A stretch of DNA of 64,000 nucleotides, taken from contig NZ_CP049989.1 in NCBI RefSeq assembly GCF_011388215.1, positions 1,860,001 to 1,924,000 on the forward strand. The letters are read 5' to 3'. The notes under the pieces are model-generated. The model was not told the DNA's origin, ran no database searches, and saw nothing but the letters and a program-made list of their open reading frames with translations. Below are positions 55,385 through 64,000 of the stretch, one piece after another (position 1 is the first letter of the stretch; each line of letters starts with the position of its first letter). The position numbers and the translations under genes were made by a program. This DNA is from Hydrogenophaga crocea (GTDB lineage: Bacteria > Pseudomonadota > Gammaproteobacteria > Burkholderiales > Burkholderiaceae_C).

Positions 55385-56134
55385 TCAGTGGATCAACATG
55401 CCGCCGTTCACGTCGAGCGTGATCCCGGTGCAGTACTTGGACAGGTCGCTGGCGAGGAACACCACGCAGCCGGCCACGTCGTTGGGCTCGCCGATGCGCG
55501 CCAGCGGGATGCCGTCGAGGATGCCCTGGCGTTTGTCTTCGGGGATCTTGCCCTTGTTGATGTCGGTCGCGATCAGGCCCGGCGTCACGCAGTTGACGCG
55601 GATGTTGCTGCCGCCGTACTCGCGCGCCATGGCGCGTGCCAGGCCGAGCACACCGGCTTTGGCCGCCGAGTAGTGCGGACCGCCCAGGATGCCGCCGCCG
55701 CGCTGCGCCGAGACGGACGAGATGCACACGATGGCACCGCTCTTCTGGGCCTGCATCAGCGGCAGCACGGCCTGGGACGCGTAGAGCGTGCCGCGCAGGC
55801 TCACGTCCATGATGCGGTCGTAGTCGGCGCCGGTGATGTCGAGGAACTTGGCCGGCTGGGTCACGCCGGCGTTGTTCACCAGGATGTCGATGCGGCCGTA
55901 GCGGGCCTGGATCTGCGCCACCGCGGCTTCGCACGAGGCTTTGTCGGTCACGTTGGCCACCAGGCCCAGGTGGTCGGGGCCGAGCTGGGCGGCGGCGGCC
56001 GCGGGCTGGGCCATGTCGAGGTCGAGGATCACCACCTTGGCGCCTTGCGCGGCCATCATGCGCGCGGTGGCAAAGCCCAGGCCGTTCAGGCCGGCCCCGC
56101 CGGTGATCACGGCAACCTTGTCGTTGAGCAGCAT
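55385..56134 (-). CDS. SDR family oxidoreductase, first gene of the TRAP/transketolase unit
   Basis: It has 249 residues. The cofactor motif TGGAGLNGLGFATA is longer than the usual TGxxxGIG. Strand 2 ends VVILDLD (NAD preferred), then NNAGVTQPAKF, catalytic Ser in ISSVSAQ and active site YSAAK. The start MLLNDK follows a GGAGAC site; an upstream ATG (MTTKETN) is less likely. It probably oxidises the imported polyol or sugar acid before the transketolase step. Confidence 0.86.
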   Translation of the reverse strand: MLLNDKVAVITGGAGLNGLGFATARMMAAQGAKVVILDLDMAQPAAAAAQLGPDHLGLVANVTDKASCEAAVAQIQARYGRIDILVNNAGVTQPAKFLDITGADYDRIMDVSLRGTLYASQAVLPLMQAQKSGAIVCISSVSAQRGGGILGGPHYSAAKAGVLGLARAMAREYGGSNIRVNCVTPGLIATDINKGKIPEDKRQGILDGIPLARIGEPNDVAGCVVFLASDLSKYCTGITLDVNGGMLIH

Positions 56135-56278
56135 GTTTGTCTCCTTCGTTGTCATGCGGTGCGTTGCGGTTGCGGCGGATTCTGTTGGGCCGGATCGGTG
56201 AGAACAAACGATATAAACTCACTCTCGATTCGATCTGGTTCATGTTGCAGCGCAATACATGAATCGCCTTCAGCCACC
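56135..56278. promoter_or_regulatory. divergent SDR/lysR control region
   Basis: A 144-nt gap, AT-richer in the middle. A broken palindrome ATGTTGC-AGC-GCAATACAT at 56242-56260 just ahead of lysR fits a LysR-type T-N11-A operator. TATATC on the minus strand (around 56212) may be a -10 for the SDR unit. No -35 is convincing. Confidence 0.45.
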
Positions 56279-57157
56279 ATGATTCCCCCGCTCAGTGCCC
56301 TCCAGGCCTTCGAGGCCATCGCCCGCCGGCGCAGTTTTTCGCTGGCGGCGCAAGAGCTGCACCTCACCCCGTCGGCGGTCAGCCACCAGGTGGCCAAGCT
56401 CGAGGGCCTGCTGGGCGTGCGGCTGTTCGAGCGCTCGGCGCGCGGGGTGGAGCTCACGCCCGCGGGCCAGAACTACCTGCAGCGCGTGGGCAATGCGCTG
56501 GGCGCCATCAACACCGCCACCGAGGATTTGCGCCACGGCGTGCAGGACACGCTGCACCTGCACTGCAGCCCGAGCTTCGCCAGCCTGTGGCTGATGCCGC
56601 GCATTGCGCGCTTTCGCGACGCCTTCCCCGACATCTCGCTCGCGCTCTCGGCCTCGCACGTGCACTCGGACTTCCAGCTCGGGCTGGTCGACATCGACAT
56701 CCGCTACGGCCTGCCCAACTGGCCCCACCTCGAGGTCGAGCCGGTGTTCACCGAAAAAATCATGCCGCTGGCCAGCCCGGAGTTCATCCGCGCCCACGGG
56801 CTGCACACCCCGGCGGACCTGATGCGGGTGCCGCTGATCCAGTCGGCGGTGAACGTGGCGCAGTGGGCCGACTGGTTCGCCCGCTTCCACCCCGGCGTGC
56901 GCCCCGAGCGCATGGCCCTCAAGTTCGACCGCGCCATGATGAGCCTGGACGCGGCGGTGCAATCGCTGGGCGTGGCGCTGGAGAGCGCCAGCATCGGCCG
57001 CGCGCTGATCACCAGCGGCCGCCTGCAGCCGCCGTTCGGCCCGGACATGGTGCTCGAGGTGCAGGGCCATTTCCTGGTCTACCCGGCGCGCCACGCGGCG
57101 CGGCCCGAGGTCAAGGCCTTCCTGGGGTGGATCCGGCACGAGGCACTGGCCGGCTGA
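56279..57157 (+). CDS. LysR-type transcriptional regulator (GcvA-like)
   Basis: It has 292 residues. The N-terminal winged helix-turn-helix reads ALQAFEAIARRRSFSLAAQE and LTPSAVSHQVAKLEGLLGVR, as in GcvA-type regulators. The effector domain has LHCSPSFASLWLMPRIARF and VDIDIRYGLPNWP. It is divergent from the SDR-TRAP-transketolase unit and probably controls it in response to the imported compound. The upstream open frame has no similarity and is ignored. Confidence 0.9.
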   Translation: MIPPLSALQAFEAIARRRSFSLAAQELHLTPSAVSHQVAKLEGLLGVRLFERSARGVELTPAGQNYLQRVGNALGAINTATEDLRHGVQDTLHLHCSPSFASLWLMPRIARFRDAFPDISLALSASHVHSDFQLGLVDIDIRYGLPNWPHLEVEPVFTEKIMPLASPEFIRAHGLHTPADLMRVPLIQSAVNVAQWADWFARFHPGVRPERMALKFDRAMMSLDAAVQSLGVALESASIGRALITSGRLQPPFGPDMVLEVQGHFLVYPARHAARPEVKAFLGWIRHEALAG

Positions 57158-57278
57158 ACGGAATTCACCCACCGCTGAATATTCGTCGCTTGCCTTCAAC
57201 TTCGGGCGCCCAAAAGAATCCGCCACCCGATTCCAACAGGAGACAAGCGCGCGGCCGGCGCCGGCCCCGTGCCGCCCC

Positions 57279-59273
57279 ATGCCCGACGCCCACCCGCTGC
57301 AACCGCTGGCGCACGCCATCCGCTTCCTTTCCATCGACGCGATCGTCAAGGCCGGTGAAGGCCACCAGGGCGTGCCGCTCGGCATGGCCGAGATCGCCAC
57401 CGCGCTGTACACCCGGCACCTCAAGTTCAACCCGACCGACCCGGGCTGGTGGGACCGCGACCGGGTGGTGCTGTCCAACGGCCATGGCTCGATGCTGCTG
57501 TACTCGCTGCTCCACCTCACGGGCTACCCCGACTTCCCGATCGGCGAGATACAGCGCTTCCGCGAACTCGGCTCGGTGTGCGAGGGGCATCCGGAGCGGC
57601 CGCACGGCCCGCCCAACGGAATCGAGGTGACCACCGGGCCGCTCGGCCAGGGCATTGCCAACGCCTTGGGCATGGCAGTGGCCGAGGCCTACCTGAACGC
57701 GCGCTTCGGCGACGGTCTGGTCAACCACCGCACTTGGGCCTTCGTGGGCGACGGCTGTCTGCAGGAAGGCGTGGGCCAGGAAATGATCTCGCTGGCGGGG
57801 CACCTGCAACTGGGCAAGCTGACCCTGCTGTGGGACGACAACCGCATCACCGACGACGGCCCCACTTCGCTGTCCATCAGCGAGGACGTGGCGCAGCGCT
57901 TTCGCGTCGCGGGCTGGCATGTGGAAGAAGTCGATGGCCACGACCTCGACGCCGTGTCGCGCGCGCTCGACGCGGCCCGCGCCGATCCCCGGCCCTCGAT
58001 GCTCGCCTGCCGCTGCGTGATCGGCAAAGGTCTGCCGCGCGTGCAGGGCCAGCGCGGCGGGCACAGCGCCCGCCTCTACGAGCAAGATGCCCAGGAAGCG
58101 CGTGCCCTGCTCGGCTGGCCCCACGGGCCGTTCGAGCTGCCGGCCGAGCTGCAACGCGCCTGGCGCGAAGCGGGCCAGCGCTCGCAGGCCGAACACCGCG
58201 CCTGGCTCGAACGCTTGGCCGCGCTGCCGCCCGCCGAACGCGCCGAGTTCGAACGCGTGATGCGCGGCGAGCTGCCCGCGGGCTGGCAGCAGGTGTTGCA
58301 CGGCTACCGCCAGCGCGCCCGCAGCGAAGCGGCGCCGCCCAGCGGCATCTTCCTGTCCGCCGAGATCAACGACCTGCTCGCCCCGCTGCTGCCCGAGCGC
58401 ATGGTCGGCTGCGCCGACCTCGAAGCGCCCACCAGCCACAAGCGCAGCCTGCGGGCCTTCACCGCGAGCGATCGCTCGGGCGCCTACGTGCACTGCGGCG
58501 TGCGCGAGCACGTCATGGGCGCCATGGCCAACGGCATGGCCGCTCACGGCGGCATCGTCCCGCTGAGCGTGACCTACCTGGCCTTTGCCGACTACGAACG
58601 CCCCGCGATGCGCATGGCCGCGCTCATGGGCCTGCCGGTGAAGTTCGTGTTCAGCCACGACTCGATCGGCATCGGCAAGAACGGCCCCACGCACCAGCCG
58701 GTGGAGATCCTGGCGTCGCTGCGGGCCATGCCCAACATGTGGGTGATGCGGCCCGCCGACGCGGTGGAGGCCGCCGAATGCTGGGAACTGGCCCTGGCCC
58801 ACCGCGACGGCCCGGTGAGCCTGGTGTTCGCGCGCCAGGCACTGCCGCTGGTGCGGCACGACGACCCCGACGCCGACAACCGCAGCGCGCGCGGCGGCTA
58901 TGTGATGCACGAAGCGGCCTGCGGCCCGCGCCGCGTGACCCTGCTGGCCACCGGCTCGGAAGTGGCGCTGGCCGTGAGTGCGCGTGACACGCTGGAGCGC
59001 ATGGGCGTGGGCACGGCCGTGGTCTCGCTGCCCTGCTGGGAATTGTTCGACCAGCAGCCCGAGGCCTACCGCCAGCAGGTGCTCGGCGATGGCGTGCGCG
59101 TGGGCGTGGAGGCCGCGGGCCGCTTCGGCTGGGACGCCTACCTGGGCGCGCGCGGCGGCTTCGTGGGCATGAAGGGCTTCGGGGCCTCGGGCCCCGCGGA
59201 TGCGCTGTACAAGCTCTTCGGCATCACGCCCGAGGCGGTGGTGGCCGAGGCACAGCGCCTGCTTGCCCGCTGA
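57279..59273 (+). CDS. tkt: full-length transketolase paralogue
   Basis: It has 664 residues with all three domains. The cofactor domain has SNGHGSMLLYSLLHLTGY, GPLGQGIANALGMA and FVGDGCLQEGVGQEM; the catalytic Glu is in HCGVREHVMG. Two family motifs are altered: SGHPG is EGHQG near residue 30, and the usual GEDGPTHQ is GKNGPTHQ, so Asn468 replaces the Asp that in E. coli (Asp469) contacts the substrate. The aldehyde acceptor may therefore be unusual. It lies 121 nt after lysR on the same strand. Confidence 0.92.
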   Translation: MPDAHPLQPLAHAIRFLSIDAIVKAGEGHQGVPLGMAEIATALYTRHLKFNPTDPGWWDRDRVVLSNGHGSMLLYSLLHLTGYPDFPIGEIQRFRELGSVCEGHPERPHGPPNGIEVTTGPLGQGIANALGMAVAEAYLNARFGDGLVNHRTWAFVGDGCLQEGVGQEMISLAGHLQLGKLTLLWDDNRITDDGPTSLSISEDVAQRFRVAGWHVEEVDGHDLDAVSRALDAARADPRPSMLACRCVIGKGLPRVQGQRGGHSARLYEQDAQEARALLGWPHGPFELPAELQRAWREAGQRSQAEHRAWLERLAALPPAERAEFERVMRGELPAGWQQVLHGYRQRARSEAAPPSGIFLSAEINDLLAPLLPERMVGCADLEAPTSHKRSLRAFTASDRSGAYVHCGVREHVMGAMANGMAAHGGIVPLSVTYLAFADYERPAMRMAALMGLPVKFVFSHDSIGIGKNGPTHQPVEILASLRAMPNMWVMRPADAVEAAECWELALAHRDGPVSLVFARQALPLVRHDDPDADNRSARGGYVMHEAACGPRRVTLLATGSEVALAVSARDTLERMGVGTAVVSLPCWELFDQQPEAYRQQVLGDGVRVGVEAAGRFGWDAYLGARGGFVGMKGFGASGPADALYKLFGITPEAVVAEAQRLLAR

Positions 59274-59305
59274 CGGCCCGGGCCCGCAAGGGCCGGGGCC
59301 GAAAA

Positions 59306-59335
59306 CACAAAGGCCACCCGAGGGTGGCCTTTGTG
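59306..59335. terminator. bidirectional-type terminator between tkt and tRNA-Val(CAC)
   Basis: Perfect stem CACAAAGGCCACCC / GGGTGGCCTTTGTG around a 2-nt gap (CGAG tetraloop). On the minus strand it is followed by TTTTCGG and serves the tRNA; on the plus strand it follows tkt by 32 nt. Confidence 0.88.
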
Positions 59336-59354
59336 CTGTTCAGTGAACATGTTC

Positions 59355-59429
59355 TGGTGGGCGGTGCAGGGTTCGAACCTGCGACCCCTGCCGTGTGAAG
59401 GCAGTGCTCTACCACTGAGCTAACCGCCC
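59355..59429 (-). tRNA. tRNA-Val (anticodon CAC)
   Basis: 75 nt. The acceptor GGGCGGT pairs with ACCGCCC, anticodon stem CTGCC/GGCAG encloses loop TTCACAC (anticodon CAC), the T-loop is TTCGAAC and CCA is encoded. It is the second valine tRNA in the window, reading GUG. Confidence 0.97.
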
Positions 59430-59491
59430 GAACGGTGCTGATGCATTGCTGTTTCAGCGCCGTCGGAAGCCTCGCATTATAGCCAGAAAAA

Positions 59492-60199
59492 TCAGGCGTT
59501 TTCGAACTGGCGCCACAGCGTTTTGCCTTTGCTCGATTTGTCGAGCTCGGCGAGCACGGTGGCGTGGGCCGAGAGCTCCTGTTCGTTGGCGCGCAGCACG
59601 GGCAGTTCGAAGCGGCGCAGGTCGATCTGTTCCACCGCACCGCCCTCGCCCGGCGCGTCGGCGATGTCGATGAGCAGCGCGTCCTGGCCGCGCGTCATGT
59701 TGATGTAGACGTCGGCCAGCAGCTCGGCGTCGAGCAGCGCGCCGTGCAGCGTGCGGCCCGAGTTGTCCACGCCCAGTCGGTCGCAGAGCGCGTCGAGGCT
59801 GTTGCGCTTGCCCGGGAACATCTCCTTGGCCATCACCAGCGTGTCGAGCACATTGCTCACGATCTGCGTGACCGGCGGCAGGCCCAGGCGCTCGAACTCC
59901 TTGTTGAGGAAGCCGACGTCGAAGGGCGCGTTGTGGATGATCACCTCGGCGCCGCGCAGGTACTCGACCAGCTCCCCGGCAATGGCCGCGAACTTGGGTT
60001 TGTCGCGCAGGAACTCGTTGCTGATGCCGTGCACCTTGAGCGCGTCTTCGTGGCTGTCGCGCTCGGGGTTGATGTAATGATGCAGGTTGTTGCCGGTGAA
60101 CTTGCGACTCACCAGCTCGACGCAGCCGATCTCGATGATGCGATCGCCGTTCTCGGCCGACAGGCCGGTGGTCTCGGTGTCGAGAATGATCTGGCGCAT
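59492..60199 (-). CDS. dnaQ: DNA polymerase III epsilon subunit (proofreading exonuclease)
   Basis: It has 235 residues. DEDDh motifs: Asp7 and Glu9 in IILDTETTG, HNAPFDVGFLNKE, and HGALLDAELLADVY. The C-terminus is short. The ATG overlaps the fdx stop by one base (TGATG) at the tail of the isc cluster. Confidence 0.96.
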   Translation of the reverse strand: MRQIILDTETTGLSAENGDRIIEIGCVELVSRKFTGNNLHHYINPERDSHEDALKVHGISNEFLRDKPKFAAIAGELVEYLRGAEVIIHNAPFDVGFLNKEFERLGLPPVTQIVSNVLDTLVMAKEMFPGKRNSLDALCDRLGVDNSGRTLHGALLDAELLADVYINMTRGQDALLIDIADAPGEGGAVEQIDLRRFELPVLRANEQELSAHATVLAELDKSSKGKTLWRQFENA

Positions 60200-60537
60200 C
60201 AGTGGTTCTCTTTGGCGTGGTTGATCGTGTACTTGGGGATCTCGATCGTCACGTCCTGCTGCGCGAGGATGGCCTGGCACGACAGGCGCGACTGCGGCTC
60301 CAGGCCCCAGGCGCGGTCGAGCAGGTCTTCTTCGGCTTCGTCGGCCTCGTTGAGGCTGCTGTAGCCCTGGCGCACGATCACGTGGCAGGTGGTGCAGGCG
60401 CAGCTCATGTCGCAGGCGTGTTCGATCTTCACGCCGTTCTCCAGCAGGGCCTCGCAGATGGAAGTGCCCGCGGGCGCGGTGATGCTCTTGCCCTCGGGGG
60501 CGTATTCGGCGTGCGGCAGGATCTTGATCGTGGGCAT
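60199..60537 (-). CDS. fdx: ISC-type [2Fe-2S] ferredoxin
   Basis: Electron donor for Fe-S cluster assembly. It has 112 residues. Cluster ligands are Cys42, Cys48, Cys51 and Cys87 (HACDMSCACTTCH and RLSCQ). It lies 13 nt after hscA. Confidence 0.96.
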   Translation of the reverse strand: MPTIKILPHAEYAPEGKSITAPAGTSICEALLENGVKIEHACDMSCACTTCHVIVRQGYSSLNEADEAEEDLLDRAWGLEPQSRLSCQAILAQQDVTIEIPKYTINHAKENH

Positions 60538-60550
60538 GGGGTTCGTTCGC

Positions 60551-62422
<1,872 letters not shown>

Positions 62423-62454
62423 CGGATCGGTGTGGGTGCGGGAGCGGAAAACGC

Positions 62455-62973
62455 CTATTGTCCCTGTTGATCGAGCCGCGACTCCAGGTCGCGCGCAAAG
62501 CGCTCAATGAACATGAGGGCTCTGACCTCGCGCGCGGCCGCCGCGGCATCGCCCTGCTCGTCCAGGCCACGCTGCAGCGTGGCGATGCGGGCGCGCCGCG
62601 CCGCGGCCACCTCGTCGGCCATGCGTTCGAGCGCGTCCGCACCGTCGGCCTCGTCGAGGTCTTCGCGCCACTGCATCTGCTGCACCAGGAAATCGGTGGG
62701 CATGGCGGTGTTGTTCTCGGCCTCGATCGGCGCGCCGCGCAGCTCGCACAGGTAGGCCGCGCGCTTGATCGGGTCCTTCAGGCGCTGGTAGGCCTCGTTG
62801 ATGCGCACCGACCACTGCATGGCCTGGCGCTGCGAGGCCGGGTCGGCGCTGGCGAAGCGGTCGGGGTGGGCCTGGCGCTGCAGGTCCTTCCAGCGTGCGT
62901 CCAGATCGGCGCGGTCCAGCGCGAAGCGCTCGGGCAGGCCGAAGATCTCGAAGTCGTTCGATTGCAGGTTCAT
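62455..62973 (-). CDS. hscB: Fe-S assembly co-chaperone HscB
   Basis: It has 172 residues. The N-terminal J domain carries HPD ([10 protein letters not shown]), and the C-terminal three-helix bundle binds IscU. The ATG at 62973 (MNLQSNDFE) is preferred over a start 7 codons upstream. Confidence 0.95.
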   Translation of the reverse strand: MNLQSNDFEIFGLPERFALDRADLDARWKDLQRQAHPDRFASADPASQRQAMQWSVRINEAYQRLKDPIKRAAYLCELRGAPIEAENNTAMPTDFLVQQMQWREDLDEADGADALERMADEVAAARRARIATLQRGLDEQGDAAAAAREVRALMFIERFARDLESRLDQQGQ

Positions 62974-63032
62974 CGGTGCGGTGCCCCGCACCACGCGCCG
63001 CGCTCAGGGCCGCGCGCAGCGCGGCGGGCGGG

Positions 63033-63356
63033 TCAGATCCTGAAGCTCTCGCCGCAGCCGCAGCGATCGCGTTCGTTGGGGTTGTTGAACTTGAAGCCCT
63101 CGTTGAGGCCTTCGCGCACGAAATCGAGCTGGGTGCCGTCGATGTAGGCCAGGCTCTTGGGGTCGACCAGCACCTTCACGCCGTTCTCCTCGAACACCAC
63201 GTCTTCGGGCGCGATTTCGTCGGCGTACTCGAGCTTGTAGGCCAGGCCCGAGCAGCCCGTGGTCTTGACGCCCAGGCGCACGCCCACGCCCTTGCCGCGC
63301 TTGGCGATGTAACGCGTGACGTGGCGCGCCGCGGCTTCGGAAATCGTGACGGCCAT
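63033..63356 (-). CDS. iscA: iron-sulfur assembly protein IscA
   Basis: A-type carrier. It has 107 residues, with the three cysteines of the family in VKTTGCSG and the C-terminal CGCGESF. It starts 2 nt after the iscU stop. Confidence 0.96.
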   Translation of the reverse strand: MAVTISEAAARHVTRYIAKRGKGVGVRLGVKTTGCSGLAYKLEYADEIAPEDVVFEENGVKVLVDPKSLAYIDGTQLDFVREGLNEGFKFNNPNERDRCGCGESFRI

Positions 63357-63358
63357 GC

Positions 63359-63745
63359 TCAGTTCGCGTGCTTCTTGCGGTAGTCGTCCACGGCCGCCTT
63401 GATCGCGTCTTCGGCGAGGATGGAGCAGTGGATCTTCACCGGCGGCAGGGCCAGTTCTTCGGCGATCTGGCTGTTCTTGAGCGCCGCCGCCTCGTCGAGC
63501 GTCTTGCCCTTGACCCATTCGGTCACGAGCGAGCTCGACGCGATGGCCGAGCCGCAGCCGTAGGTCTTGAAGCGCGCGTCTTCGATCACGCCGGTGGTGG
63601 GGTTCACCTTGATCTGCAGCTTCATCACGTCGCCGCAGGCGGGCGCGCCCACCATGCCGGTGCCCACGCTGTCATCGCCCTTGTCGAACGAGCCGACGTT
63701 GCGGGGGTTTTCGTAGTGGTCAACGACTTTGTCGGAATAGGCCAT
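63359..63745 (-). CDS. iscU: Fe-S cluster scaffold IscU
   Basis: It has 128 residues. Ligand cysteines lie in GAPACGD (Cys37), [11 protein letters not shown] (Cys64) and VKIHCSIL, and the HscA-binding motif LPPVK is present. It follows iscS by 16 nt. Confidence 0.97.
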   Translation of the reverse strand: MAYSDKVVDHYENPRNVGSFDKGDDSVGTGMVGAPACGDVMKLQIKVNPTTGVIEDARFKTYGCGSAIASSSLVTEWVKGKTLDEAAALKNSQIAEELALPPVKIHCSILAEDAIKAAVDDYRKKHAN

Positions 63746-63761
63746 GTTGTTCTCCTTCAGA

Positions 63762-64000
63762 TCAGTGGGCTGCCCATTGGATGGTCGAGAGGTCGATACC
63801 GTCCTTGAACATCTCCCACAGGGGCGAGAGCTCGCGCAGCTTCGCCACGTTTTCCTTGATGGTCGCGATCGCGTAGTCGATCTCTTCTTCGGTCGACCAG
63901 CGACCGATGGTCATGCGCAGGCTGCTGTGCGCGAGTTCGTCGCTGCGGCCCAGGGCGCGCAGCACGTAGCTGGGTTCGAGGCTGGCCGAGGTGCAGGCCG
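63762..64000 (-). CDS. iscS: cysteine desulfurase IscS, 5' part outside the window
   Basis: Only the C-terminal part (about 79 codons) is present. It starts at the edge with the active-site loop ACTSAS (catalytic Cys), then [20 protein letters not shown], and ends [21 protein letters not shown] as in IscS. Donates sulfur to IscU. iscR would be expected further upstream, outside the window. Confidence 0.95.
   Translation of the reverse strand, partial: ACTSASLEPSYVLRALGRSDELAHSSLRMTIGRWSTEEEIDYAIATIKENVAKLRELSPLWEMFKDGIDLSTIQWAAH

Overview
This 64 kb stretch is GC-rich, densely coding chromosome from a betaproteobacterium. It most resembles Comamonadaceae (a Hydrogenophaga/Acidovorax/Variovorax-type genome). 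The evidence is the bam/lpx/dxr/cds/frr/pyrH/tsf/rpsB order, a phaR repressor and a 3-hydroxybutyrate dehydrogenase (PHB metabolism), an isc cluster followed by dnaQ and tRNA-Val, and the general protein style. I could not run a phylogeny, so the family is an inference. I see no rRNA, insertion sequence, prophage or CRISPR array.

Layout. 1-11658 (minus strand) is an envelope, isoprenoid and translation block: fabZ (cut by the edge), lpxD, skp, bamA, rseP, dxr, cdsA, uppS, frr, pyrH, tsf, rpsB. 11841-33708 holds housekeeping genes on both strands: an FAD oxidoreductase, nnr, YggT, a C26 amidotransferase, rnr, tRNA-Leu(CAG), rimO, phaR, tRNA-Val(GAC), relA, an alpha/beta hydrolase, 3-hydroxybutyrate dehydrogenase, a SIMPL protein, an OmpR/EnvZ-type pair, ispF-ispD, mfd and serB.

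33709-50626 is the striking part: a nitrogen-scavenging island built from two transcription units in the same direction. Each unit starts with a near-identical sigma-54 (-24/-12) promoter followed by a guanidine-I (ykkC subtype 1) riboswitch. Unit 2 (41809-50626) encodes an ABC permease and ATPase, two DUF1989 proteins (carboxyguanidine deiminase subunits), a biotin-dependent guanidine carboxylase and allophanate hydrolase. Together these are the known route guanidine -> carboxyguanidine -> allophanate -> CO2 + ammonia. Unit 1 (34053-41591) encodes the substrate-binding protein of that transporter, then eight genes with no described role in guanidine metabolism: a membrane di-iron fatty-acid-desaturase-type oxygenase, two SDR dehydrogenases, a DMT/EamA transporter, a creatininase, a biuret/guanylurea-hydrolase-like cysteine hydrolase, an unknown protein and a metallo-beta-lactamase-fold hydrolase. 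I propose that unit 1 is an upstream funnel converting a larger guanidino compound (creatinine-like, alkylguanidine or guanylurea-like) into guanidine or allophanate for unit 2.

50607-59273 is a second catabolic locus. A split transketolase (two genes), a DctPQM TRAP transporter and an SDR lie divergent from a LysR regulator. A divergent full-length transketolase paralogue follows lysR. The substrate is unknown.

59306-64000 (minus strand) carries a terminator, tRNA-Val(CAC), dnaQ and the isc cluster read as iscS (cut by the edge), iscU, iscA, hscB, hscA, fdx.
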